Shown: positions 8,784 through 16,671 of the stretch, one piece after another | Layout of the letters: every line of letters begins with the position of its first letter | How positions within the stretch are numbered: position 1 is the stretch's first letter | From: Flavobacteriia bacterium | Lineage (GTDB): Bacteria; Bacteroidota; Bacteroidia; Flavobacteriales; Flavobacteriaceae | DNA: 41,618 bases | Direction of reading: 5' to 3' | NCBI GenBank assembly: GCA_011391075.1 | Contig: JAABRF010000014.1 | Span: 1 to 41,618 of the forward strand | Made by a program: the position numbers and the translations under genes | The notes under the pieces: model-generated | The model's input: the letters and a program-made list of their open reading frames with translations, nothing else | The model's database searches: none | Told to the model about the DNA's origin: nothing

Positions 8784-8856
8784 GTCAATTAATTTTTACC
8801 ATAACAAATATCCATTTTAAGTCCATTTTAAAACATTCTAAACTTTTCCGATATTT

Positions 8857-9438
8857 ATGTCCAAATCCATTCAAATCGTCCAAACCGAAATCTTATCCAA
8901 CCAATGGTATGTTTTAAGAAAAATAACGTATCAACATACCAAAACAGACGGAACCTTGCAAACTCAATCTCGAGAAGTTTATGATAGAGGCAATGGAGCT
9001 GCCATTTTATTGTATCATCTCCCAACAAGAAATGTTATTCTTACACGTCAATTCAGATTGCCAACCTATGTAAACGGGAATCTGGACGGAATGATGATTG
9101 AAGTTTGCGCCGGACTTTTGGACGAAGACCATCCCGATGATTGTATCAAAAAGGAAACGCTAGAAGAAACCGGTTATCTTATTTCGGAGGTAACCAAAGT
9201 GATGGAAGCTTATATGTCACCTGGAGCGGTTACTGAAATCATCCATTTTTATGTAGCTGCCTATACCCCTGAAATGAAAATAGGTGTAGGTGGCGGATTG
9301 GAACAGGAAGGAGAAGATATTGAAGTCTTAGAAATTCACATTGACGAAGCGATGAAAATGGTAGAAACCGGTGTTATTAAAGATGCTAAAACGATTCTTT
9401 TATTACAATATGTGACATTACATGTGTTGAAAGAGTAG
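8857..9438 (+). CDS. Nudix hydrolase, GDP-mannose/ADP-ribose pyrophosphatase type
   Basis: A 193-residue Nudix enzyme. The Nudix box lies at residues 86-107 (GLLDED, then KKETLEETGYL); the catalytic part matches REUxEExGU with Lys in place of Arg, and the spacing from the first Gly is one residue short of the canonical box. This spacing and the upstream LTRQFRLPTYVNG resemble the NudK subfamily, which hydrolyses GDP-mannose, so a nucleotide-sugar pyrophosphatase role is the best guess; ADP-ribose is the alternative. Both catalytic Glu of the EExG core are present. It lies 73 bp after the MFS gene and is directly followed by the 54-bp repeats. Confidence 0.87.
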   Translation: MSKSIQIVQTEILSNQWYVLRKITYQHTKTDGTLQTQSREVYDRGNGAAILLYHLPTRNVILTRQFRLPTYVNGNLDGMMIEVCAGLLDEDHPDDCIKKETLEETGYLISEVTKVMEAYMSPGAVTEIIHFYVAAYTPEMKIGVGGGLEQEGEDIEVLEIHIDEAMKMVETGVIKDAKTILLLQYVTLHVLKE

Positions 9439-9440
9439 AC

Positions 9441-9640
9441 CAATAGATAGTCCCTATGGGACATTTTATTGGAATCTTTTGTTTTTTGAGTAACCAAGAG
9501 GTTGTCCCTATGGGACATTTTATTGGAATCTTTTGTTTTTTGAGTAACCGAGAGGTAGTCCCTAAGGGACATTTTATTGGAATCTTTTGATTTTTGAGTA
9601 ACCAAGAGGTTGTCCCTACGGGACATTTTATAGAAATTTT
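9441..9640. repeat. 54-bp tandem repeat, four copies, each with a GTCCC/GGGAC palindrome
   Basis: Copies begin at 9441, 9495, 9549 and 9603 (the last partial), all 54 bp apart with few differences. Each holds a GTCCC-3 nt-GGGAC palindrome; the stem is invariant while the loop varies (TAT, TAT, TAA, TAC). The array starts 2 bp after the Nudix stop and ends about 30 bp before the stop of the convergent hydrolase gene, so transcripts from both sides would run into it. Confidence 0.9.
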
Positions 9641-9672
9641 GTTTGAAATAAATCTCAGAGCTACATTAAAAT

Positions 9673-10896
9673 TTATTTCAAAAATGCACTTACAGAGTCC
9701 ACAAAAACCGCAAATGAATGATCTACTTCATCGGCATTTTTCTCGGTAAGAGGAAATGGAATGATATGTGAATACGGATGTGAGAAATCTTCAATTTGCA
9801 CATCAACAGCAATATTGCGATATCCTCCTTGAAGGGTATTGAGTGCTTCCACTGCCGGCGTAACTTTATCTTTTTTGAGTACTAAAGATTTGATTTGATG
9901 TTGTAATTCAACGATTCGTTTTTCCCTTTCTTCTTCATAATAATTGTAGCGCAACATGACTTTGAACCAACTTTCTTCTTTGTGAAGTTGCGTATCTTGA
10001 TAATGTGCCAATCGGGTAACATTGGCAAAATTTGAGTTTAATAATTCGGCAAAGGATTTTTGCATGGCTACGGCTGCTCTTGCATCCATGATGTATTTTG
10101 AAATGGGAAACATACGGTCAATAGTCATTCCACCACAAAAACAAAACAATTTTGAGTTTGTGAAAATTTCATTAGGATTGGCCATCATCAAAATCATCGA
10201 CAAAAAAGAACCGATGGAATAACCAAAGAGATCCAAGGTAGAATCAGGATGAATGTCTTCACATTTTCCTTGTTTTACCATCGTATTGAATTGGATGATA
10301 TCAGAATATGTTTGTAAACCCGACCAAAAAATCCGTTGAGGATTGCTCTCCAAACGGGTACTGATGGCTGCATTTACATAGGAGCTTTCTGAGTTATCGG
10401 GAAAATTGGAGCTGCGTTGATGGGAGACTTCAAACATATCTTTGCGTTCGCTCCAGGCTTCCGGTGCTCTATCCATGTGAAAAGCTATTGGAAAAAGAAC
10501 TACGGCTTTTTGGGTGCGTCTAGCCAATTCACAAGCCCAAGGCAAGTATTTATCCCATTTTTTTTCGTTCAAACCGTGAAATAGGATGATTGCCCCATGG
10601 GTTTGTTCTAACAAACTGCCCTTGATGATGTGGTATTGGAAAGATTTATTACAAGAAATATTGAAATCGGAAGTGTCTAAAAGAGAAACTTCATTTTCAT
10701 TTATTTCATTGACATCTTCATAGTGAATGGCATGTTTGTTACAAAATAACCGTCCGCTTCCATTTAATAAAAAAGGTGCATTTTCCGACTCAAATTCATG
10801 GTGTGAAATAGATATTCCCAACTCGGAAATAATTTTCCTATTTTGAGGTAATTCAAAATGAGTTTTGAGTATTTGATGTAATTGGTAATAATGCAC
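9673..10896 (-). CDS. alpha/beta-hydrolase-fold protein (DUF6051-like)
   Basis: A 407-residue cytoplasmic protein with an alpha/beta-hydrolase core. The oxyanion region is ILFHGLNEKKWDKYL (about residues 104-118), the nucleophile elbow is GYSIG with Ser227, the acid is probably Asp343 in KKDKVTP and the histidine His373 or His377 in FSHPYSH. The first 90 residues and the helical segment around 260-340 are extra to the core. It resembles the Bacteroidota family named DUF6051 (recalled, not checked), for which I know no substrate. The start is GTG at 10896: a stop codon lies immediately upstream in frame and the next in-frame ATG would remove the oxyanion region. It is monocistronic, with repeats on both sides. 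Confidence 0.75.
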   Translation of the reverse strand: MHYYQLHQILKTHFELPQNRKIISELGISISHHEFESENAPFLLNGSGRLFCNKHAIHYEDVNEINENEVSLLDTSDFNISCNKSFQYHIIKGSLLEQTHGAIILFHGLNEKKWDKYLPWACELARRTQKAVVLFPIAFHMDRAPEAWSERKDMFEVSHQRSSNFPDNSESSYVNAAISTRLESNPQRIFWSGLQTYSDIIQFNTMVKQGKCEDIHPDSTLDLFGYSIGSFLSMILMMANPNEIFTNSKLFCFCGGMTIDRMFPISKYIMDARAAVAMQKSFAELLNSNFANVTRLAHYQDTQLHKEESWFKVMLRYNYYEEEREKRIVELQHQIKSLVLKKDKVTPAVEALNTLQGGYRNIAVDVQIEDFSHPYSHIIPFPLTEKNADEVDHSFAVFVDSVSAFLK

Positions 10897-11152
10897 TTAC
10901 AAGTCTTTTGTATTAAAAACTCTCTAAATTAAGCATTATTATGAGATAAATGAATGAATTAGATTGTTTATAAACATATGTAAATGAGAAACAATTGATT
11001 CCAATGGATTTGTATGACAAGTATCAAACAATCATTAAGTGTATTTTAATATCATCATGATTAGCTAGTAACTATCCTTTTTCCCGATGAAACACGATTA
11101 AGTAATCAACTTGACTCCACAATTTTTAATACTCATTCGATTTGGTTGAAAC

Positions 11153-11256
11153 AAAAGTCATTTTGGTTTAATACTAATTAACTTTGTTTTAAACAAAAGT
11201 CGTTTTGGTTTAATGCTAATTAATTTTTGCTTAAGTAAAAGTCATTTTGGTTTTAT
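11153..11256. repeat. 42-bp tandem repeat, three copies
   Basis: The core AAAAGTCATTTTGGTTTAAT recurs at 11153, 11195 and 11237 (diverging at its end in the third copy), exactly 42 bp apart. The first two full units also share ACTAATTAA/GCTAATTAA. The core contains CAAAA-GTCA-TTTTG, a small 5-bp inverted repeat. It lies in a 536-bp gene-free stretch (10897-11432) where I found no gene or RNA. Confidence 0.8.
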
Positions 11257-11295
11257 GATTTTCAATTTAGAGTTCAATATTGTTATAAAATTAAT

Positions 11296-11328
11296 AAACC
11301 TACGAGGTTTTGGAAACCTCGTAGGTTT
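11296..11328. repeat. perfect 15-bp palindrome, REP-like
   Basis: AAACCTACGAGGTTT (11296-11310), a TGG loop, then AAACCTCGTAGGTTT (11314-11328): a perfect 15-bp inverted repeat. Elements with this AACCTACGAGGTT core are, from memory, scattered through many flavobacterial genomes. It lies about 100 bp beyond the end of the lipoprotein gene and could also terminate or stabilise that transcript, although no T-tract follows. Confidence 0.75.
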
Positions 11329-11432
11329 GAATGCATTAACAATCACTGCAATTAATAAGGTATTAATGGCAACAATGATTAAATTAGATTAATAATTTAT
11401 GAACATATTCTAACGAATATTTCGCTTACGTA

Positions 11433-12041
11433 TTAAGCACTACAATCACTGGTCACTCTATCCACAATTGTCAAAAACCATTGGTCGTTGATTTTGGTCA
11501 TATAGAAAACGAGTTCGCCTCCTTGTGCATCAGAAAGTACAACTCTTTTGCTGTTTTTTTCCAATTCTTTCATGGCGTTGATATCCGTTTCAGCTATTTG
11601 TTGGCCTCCGAATTCATTTTGATTCAAAGCTGCTGTAGAGAGAATTTGGTCAGCTACGGTGGTATCACAGAATAAACCTGATTTACTCCATTTCATAGAT
11701 TCACAATCAAAAGTGGGAAGAGATTCAAAAACTACTTTATCAACTGCTGTAAAAGCCGCATAAAAATTATAATCGGGAACGGGGTTGGCAAAATCTATTT
11801 TATCCAATTTTACAAATTCGTCTAAAACGCCTCTACGGAAAAGAATGGTCAAACCTTTGTCGGGAGATATCATTTTATTTAAAGTAGCTGCATCATTTTC
11901 TTGAAATGCTTTCACTACCTGAACGATTGTTTTTTCTAATTCCGCATTGGTATTTTCAGCAGGTTTACAACTATTTAAATTGAAACTCAAGCCTGAGATT
12001 AACAAAACTACAAGTACTAATTTGATTTTTGTGTTTTTCAT
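11433..12041 (-). CDS. lipoprotein of unknown function
   Basis: A 202-residue protein with a lipoprotein signal: a short basic start, a hydrophobic core and a lipobox-like NLNSC with Cys25, so it is probably anchored to a membrane and exposed in the periplasm or outside. The mature part has a helical opening (LEKTIVQVVKAFQENDAATLNKMI) that resembles the start of NTF2-like/DUF4878-type folds, then alternating strands to the C-terminus; this fold is a guess. It lies 45 bp after the acyl-CoA synthetase gene on the same strand and may be the last gene of that unit, with no obvious functional link. Confidence 0.7.
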   Translation of the reverse strand: MKNTKIKLVLVVLLISGLSFNLNSCKPAENTNAELEKTIVQVVKAFQENDAATLNKMISPDKGLTILFRRGVLDEFVKLDKIDFANPVPDYNFYAAFTAVDKVVFESLPTFDCESMKWSKSGLFCDTTVADQILSTAALNQNEFGGQQIAETDINAMKELEKNSKRVVLSDAQGGELVFYMTKINDQWFLTIVDRVTSDCSA

Positions 12042-12086
12042 TTGGTGTATTTGGTTTATTTGATATTAAAAAAATAGAAATTAGGT

Positions 12087-14132
12087 TTAAATTATTCTTA
12101 TTCGAGCATCAACGGCTACTACATCTGTTTCGGTTGCCAATAAAGGATTGAGGTCCAATTCCTCAATTTCGGGTAAGTATTGTACTAATTCCGACACCTT
12201 CAAAATGATGTTGGCAAATTGAGCAATAGGGATACCTTTTTTACCTCGAATACCTTTGAGAATAGGATACGCTTTGAGTTTTTGAATCATACTTTCAATT
12301 TCGGATTCAGCCAATGGCGTCAATCCCATACTCACATCTTTCATCACTTCAATCATGATGCCGCCTAATCCACATACGATGGTGTGGCCAAAATTACCCT
12401 CTTTCTTCGCACCCACATAGATTTCCATCCCTGAAAACATGGGTTGGATTAACACACCGGTGGCATCTTTGAGCAGCATAAGGGATTCAAAATGTGATTG
12501 CAATGCTGTGGCATCTGCGATATTCAAACGCACACCGCCTACATCGGTTTTATGAATGGGACCAATGACTTTGGCAACCATTGGATAAGAAATATTAATA
12601 CGATCTAAGTCGGATGCATGGGTCAATACTTGTTCAGGTACGATAGGAATCTCCATGATTTGAAACAATCGGTTGATGGTTTCGGGTGGCAGATAACCGG
12701 TGGCTCCTGCTATTTCTTTTTTCAATGCTTGTTGCCATTCGGGATTGGGATGAAAAACTCCGATTTCAATAGTTTTCGTATGAGCTACTTTGGCTAATGC
12801 ATTTCCAAAACTCACTTCGTCAAAAAAAGCAAAGTTGCCATGTGACACAAAGGTTTCAATCTCTTCTTTCACATTGATCACCGATGGTAAAATGGGATAA
12901 ATGGGTTTGCGTGAAGATTTCATTTGGGCTTCCAATACCTCATAGACTTCGGCAACGCCAAATAATCCCGGACTTCCAAATATCACTACCATGGCATCAA
13001 TTGCATCGAATTCCTTATCGCAATAAGTCAATATGGTATCCAATTGTTGGGCAGTTCCGGTAGCTAAAAAATCTATAGGATTACTCACTGATGAACCCGG
13101 ATAGAGTTGAGTCAACAATTCTTCGGTTTTAGGATGCGTGATTTTGGGAACTTCCAATCCGTTTTTACTCAACACATCGGTCAGCATGACAGCCGGACCA
13201 CCTGCATGTGTAATGATACAAATATTTTTCCCTTTCAATTGAGGATAAGTCAATACACCTGCCACGTGAATTAATTCATCTCTTCCATGACATCGGATGA
13301 TTCCTGCCTTTTGGAACAAAGTATCTACAGCAGTATCGGCATTGGCAATGGCACCTGTATGGGATGAAGCCGCACGACTTCCCGCTTCCGAACTACCGGC
13401 TTTGATGGCTGCAATCACAGCCCCTTTCTCCCGAAGAGAACGTGCATGTTTTAGTAGTTTTTGAGGATCTTGGACACTTTCGATGTACAATAATTTGATA
13501 GGAGAAGAAGTCCCATGAATATAGGTTTCATCCAGATGTTGTAACACCTCTTCAACTCCAATTTGAGCCGAATTTCCTACCGAAAAAACTGAATTGAAAG
13601 TCAGGCCATTCCTCATAGCCGCTTCCATAATAAAAACTGCTGTAGCACCTGAACCTGAAATAAAATCAACACCTTTTGGATCTAATGCCGGAATAGGCGT
13701 TGTGAAAACACCTGCAAAATGGGTATTGAACATCCCAATATTATTGGGACCTAAAAGTGTTCCGCCTACCTTATTAATGAGGTTTACAATTTCAGATTCC
13801 ATCGCTTTTCCAACAGCATCTTGCTCGCTAAAACCAGCTGAAAAAATGATAAATGCTTTGGTGTTTTTGGTTTCGGTCAAGGTTTTTACAATGTCCACAC
13901 AATACTTGGCAGCCACAGCTATGATAGCCATATCTACTTCAGGCAATTGAGAAACATCTTGATAACAAAGAATTCCTTGTACTTGCGTCAACTTGGGATT
14001 GACTCCATATAAGGATCCTTTAAAATCGTGGGAAACGAGATTGTATAAAACTTTTCCTCCCGGAGTTTGAACATTATCAGAAGCTCCAACAATGGCAATA
14101 GACAGTGGATGGAGGAGTTTGGGGTTGAGCAT
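12087..14132 (-). CDS. acyl-CoA synthetase (ADP-forming), fused alpha-beta type
   Basis: A 681-residue NDP-forming acyl-CoA ligase, which converts an acyl-CoA, ADP and phosphate to the free acid, CoA and ATP. Domains in order: CoA-binding Rossmann domain (about 1-130, opening SIAIVGASDN), two ligase-CoA domains (about 140-440) with the phosphorylated His258 in SSHTGAIAN, and an ATP-grasp beta part (about 465-681) with the second phosphohistidine region GPIHKTDVGGVRLN. The alpha and beta parts are separate subunits in some archaea but fused here. Sitting 129 bp after iorAB, its likely substrates are aryl-acetyl-CoA esters made by IorAB; acetyl-CoA remains possible. A heptamer repeat lies directly before its start codon. 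Confidence 0.92.
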   Translation of the reverse strand: MLNPKLLHPLSIAIVGASDNVQTPGGKVLYNLVSHDFKGSLYGVNPKLTQVQGILCYQDVSQLPEVDMAIIAVAAKYCVDIVKTLTETKNTKAFIIFSAGFSEQDAVGKAMESEIVNLINKVGGTLLGPNNIGMFNTHFAGVFTTPIPALDPKGVDFISGSGATAVFIMEAAMRNGLTFNSVFSVGNSAQIGVEEVLQHLDETYIHGTSSPIKLLYIESVQDPQKLLKHARSLREKGAVIAAIKAGSSEAGSRAASSHTGAIANADTAVDTLFQKAGIIRCHGRDELIHVAGVLTYPQLKGKNICIITHAGGPAVMLTDVLSKNGLEVPKITHPKTEELLTQLYPGSSVSNPIDFLATGTAQQLDTILTYCDKEFDAIDAMVVIFGSPGLFGVAEVYEVLEAQMKSSRKPIYPILPSVINVKEEIETFVSHGNFAFFDEVSFGNALAKVAHTKTIEIGVFHPNPEWQQALKKEIAGATGYLPPETINRLFQIMEIPIVPEQVLTHASDLDRINISYPMVAKVIGPIHKTDVGGVRLNIADATALQSHFESLMLLKDATGVLIQPMFSGMEIYVGAKKEGNFGHTIVCGLGGIMIEVMKDVSMGLTPLAESEIESMIQKLKAYPILKGIRGKKGIPIAQFANIILKVSELVQYLPEIEELDLNPLLATETDVVAVDARIRII

Positions 14133-14136
14133 TTTT

Positions 14137-14171
14137 GAAATTAGAAATTAGAAATTAGAAATTAGAAGTTA
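14137..14171. repeat. 7-bp tandem repeat at the synthetase start
   Basis: Four identical GAAATTA units (14137-14164) and one GAAGTTA variant (14165-14171). On the coding (minus) strand this reads as repeated TAATTTC ending four bases before the ATG at 14132. Unit number changes by slippage would alter the 5' leader length in steps of 7. Confidence 0.85.
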
Positions 14172-14261
14172 GAATTAAAAAAATTCAAAAACATGCCCTG
14201 AGGGAAAGATTTAGTGAATACCTATTTTTACAGAAATTCAAATATACTTAGAATTTCCAAT

Positions 14262-14843
14262 TTAAACCAATTCCATCGCATATTCTCGACCTGCGTCAAA
14301 AGCTTTGAGATTCAATTCTAATACGCGATCCCCTTTTTTATCGAAAAGACTTTTAATAGCTGCTCTTAAGGCTCTTTCTTTGATAGGAATATGGTTGGAA
14401 ACGACACCCAACATGACCAAATTGGATGCTTTGGCATTGCCAATTTTTTGAGCAATTTCTGAAGCATCGATAATCATGTGATTGGGAAAAGTTTTTATAG
14501 TGTCCAAAATTCGTTCTTTTTGGGGATAATTGGCAATATTTTCAAAAGTTTCACTATCGGTCAACAACCATCCATCTTTTTTCAAAAAAGGTAAGTATCT
14601 CAATAATTCCATAGGTTCGGTAGCCAAAATGACATCGGCATGCCCCAAAGGAATTATGTCAGAATAAATGACATCATCTGAGATCCGAACGTGAGAATAT
14701 ACTACTCCACCTCTTTGACTCATTCCGTGCACTTCCGATTGTTTGAAAAAAAGTCCATTGTTGAGACATGCTAAATCTAAAATACTTGCTACGGTTAAAA
14801 CACCTTGTCCACCTACGCCTGCTAAAATGATATTTGTGGTCAT
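14262..14843 (-). CDS. iorB: indolepyruvate oxidoreductase, beta subunit
   Basis: A 193-residue gamma/beta-type domain of 2-oxoacid:ferredoxin oxidoreductases (PF01558). It shows the family opening ILAGVGGQGVLTVASIL, SEVHGMSQRGGVVYSHVRI and the middle LATEPMELLRYLPFL. Together with IorA it would oxidatively decarboxylate aryl pyruvates (indole-, phenyl-, hydroxyphenylpyruvate) to aryl-acetyl-CoA. There is no Cys-rich iron-sulphur motif in this subunit. It starts 72 bp after iorA and lies 129 bp before the synthetase gene. Confidence 0.93.
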   Translation of the reverse strand: MTTNIILAGVGGQGVLTVASILDLACLNNGLFFKQSEVHGMSQRGGVVYSHVRISDDVIYSDIIPLGHADVILATEPMELLRYLPFLKKDGWLLTDSETFENIANYPQKERILDTIKTFPNHMIIDASEIAQKIGNAKASNLVMLGVVSNHIPIKERALRAAIKSLFDKKGDRVLELNLKAFDAGREYAMELV

Positions 14844-14915
14844 ATTTTAAATGTTGAATATTATTAAATTACGCTGTAAATCATCGAATTAATTCTGAAT
14901 TCAAAAAATTCTGAA

Positions 14916-16523
14916 TTAAACATAAGATAATTCTTTGGCTATTTTCTTTCTATCTATGGGTAAGCGAACGCAAGCTCTTTGGGAAATAATAACTGAAACA
15001 CCTTTATAATTAATTTCCTCTTTGAGTAGTGCTACGTTTTTTTCGTGATTTTTCGGTAAAGGTTCCATGATACGCACGTGTTTGGGTTCTACGCCCAATC
15101 CTAAACAAATATTCTTCAATTTGGCCAATGCCGATGAATCTTGTCCACCAGTCATGGCAATTGCTGAATTATCGGATATGACTATGGTAACTGGTGCATT
15201 ATCATTCACACAATCCAAAAGTCCGGTCATTCCCGAATGAGTAAAAGTAGAATCTCCAATGATGGCAATAGCCGGAAAAACACCTGCATCGGCTGCTCCT
15301 TTGGCCATAGTAATAGACGAACCCATATCAATTAAAGTACTGATGATATTGTAAGGTGGCAAAGCACCTAAAGCATAACACCCAATATCTCCAAAAATCT
15401 GTTTGTTTCCAATAATTTTTTGGATTTCTTCCAAGGCGTTAAAAGTGTCAATATGTCCACATCCTTCACACAATTGTGGTGGTCGAGGTTGGACAAATGC
15501 AGGAACTTCTACATTGACAATTTCTTTTAATCCTAGAGCTTTGGCAACAACATCTGGATTTAATTCTCCTGTACGATTGAGATGTCGGGTCAACTTACCT
15601 ATCACTTTATTATTATTTCCAAAAAAATCGTGGAGTTGTTCTTCAATAAATGGATAGCCATCTTCCAAAACCAAAATTTGCTTACAAGTATCATTCAAGT
15701 ATTTCAATTGTTCATAAGGTAATGGATATTGACTCAATTTCAAAACCGAATAAGGACATTTGTTGTGTTCAAAATTTTCCATTAGATAATTGTATGCAAT
15801 CCCACTCGCAACTATTCCCAATGAAAAATCATGTCCGATGGAAAGTTGGTTAAATGGCGATTCTTCGGCACAAGATCTCAAAACTTGGGTTTTTGCAACC
15901 AATTTATCGTATTGCGGACGCGCTTTAGAAGGTATCATTTTAAACCTATCAATATTGGGAATAAATGATTTTTCGTTTTGTTTGTCGGGAACATTAAAAG
16001 TAACTAATGATCTAGAATGAGCCAAACGGGTCACCAAACGCAATAAAACAGGTAATTCTAATTGTTCAGAAATATTGAAAGCATGACGAACACCATCATA
16101 AGCTTCTTGTTGGTTACTCGGTTCGAATATCGGAATTTTGGCAAAATGAGCTAAATACCGAGAATCTTGTTCGTTTTGAGAAGAATGCATAGATGGATCA
16201 TCGGCTACGGCAATAACTAAACCACCGTGAATCCCTGAAATTGCCATGTTCATAAAAGCATCCATCGCTACGTTGAGCCCAACGTGCTTCATGGCAACCA
16301 AAGCTCTTTTACCGGCATAAGACATGCCCAGAGCAGCCTCCAAAGCTGTTTTTTCATTGGTGGACCAACTGGCGTGGATATCTAGATGGTGTTCTTTTTT
16401 GTATTTCTGAATGTACTCTGTGATTTCTGTAGAAGGAGTTCCAGGATAAGCATAAACGCCACTGATTCCGGCGTCCAATGCACCTTGTGCAACCGCTTCA
16501 TCACCCATAACAATGTGTCTCAT
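14916..16523 (-). CDS. iorA: indolepyruvate oxidoreductase, alpha subunit, without ferredoxin domain
   Basis: A 535-residue thiamine-diphosphate enzyme subunit. The pyrimidine-binding part opens with MGDEAVAQGALDAGISGVYA; the TPP part has CEGCGH (352-357), FGDIGCYALGALPP and the cofactor motif GDSTF...DNS (423-453). Typical archaeal IorA proteins are about 600-650 residues because a ferredoxin-like domain with two CxxCxxC motifs follows; here the protein stops at IAKELSYV, right where that domain would begin. The 72-bp spacer to iorB encodes no such motif. Electrons must leave by another route or partner. It is the first gene of the cluster and divergent from the E2 gene. Confidence 0.93.
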   Translation of the reverse strand: MRHIVMGDEAVAQGALDAGISGVYAYPGTPSTEITEYIQKYKKEHHLDIHASWSTNEKTALEAALGMSYAGKRALVAMKHVGLNVAMDAFMNMAISGIHGGLVIAVADDPSMHSSQNEQDSRYLAHFAKIPIFEPSNQQEAYDGVRHAFNISEQLELPVLLRLVTRLAHSRSLVTFNVPDKQNEKSFIPNIDRFKMIPSKARPQYDKLVAKTQVLRSCAEESPFNQLSIGHDFSLGIVASGIAYNYLMENFEHNKCPYSVLKLSQYPLPYEQLKYLNDTCKQILVLEDGYPFIEEQLHDFFGNNNKVIGKLTRHLNRTGELNPDVVAKALGLKEIVNVEVPAFVQPRPPQLCEGCGHIDTFNALEEIQKIIGNKQIFGDIGCYALGALPPYNIISTLIDMGSSITMAKGAADAGVFPAIAIIGDSTFTHSGMTGLLDCVNDNAPVTIVISDNSAIAMTGGQDSSALAKLKNICLGLGVEPKHVRIMEPLPKNHEKNVALLKEEINYKGVSVIISQRACVRLPIDRKKIAKELSYV

Positions 16524-16603
16524 AATAAAATGATTATTCTAAAAAAATAATTAAGGCTAAATTACATCGGTTTGCTTCAACTTAATATGACTTAAATCAG
16601 GGA

Positions 16604-16636
16604 TTTGAAAATGATAAAAAAAATTATGTACTTTTG
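16604..16636 (+). promoter_or_regulatory. promoter of the E2 gene
   Basis: TTTG (16604-16607), a 21-nt spacer and TACTTTTG (16629-16636), both exact consensus boxes, 35 nt before the ATG at 16672. It lies in the 148-bp divergent spacer with iorA; no equally good box was found toward iorA. Confidence 0.7.
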
Positions 16637-16671
16637 TCTTTTAAACTAAACTACACAAACTACTTTATTGT

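Noticed and set aside
9336-9626. Minus-strand open frame of 96 codons with an 18-residue repeat (MSHRDNLLVTQKTKDSNK type)
   Set aside because: It exists because the 54-bp DNA repeat is a multiple of three; it overlaps the end of the Nudix gene antisense and has no promoter box. The DNA repeat is reported instead.
10897-11432. Possible CRISPR array because of regular 42-bp repeats
   Set aside because: Only three units, the whole unit is repeated without unique spacers, and there are no cas genes in the window.
13594-13950. 118-codon plus-strand frame inside the acyl-CoA synthetase gene
   Set aside because: Antisense shadow of a gene with all family motifs; no promoter and no recognisable domain.
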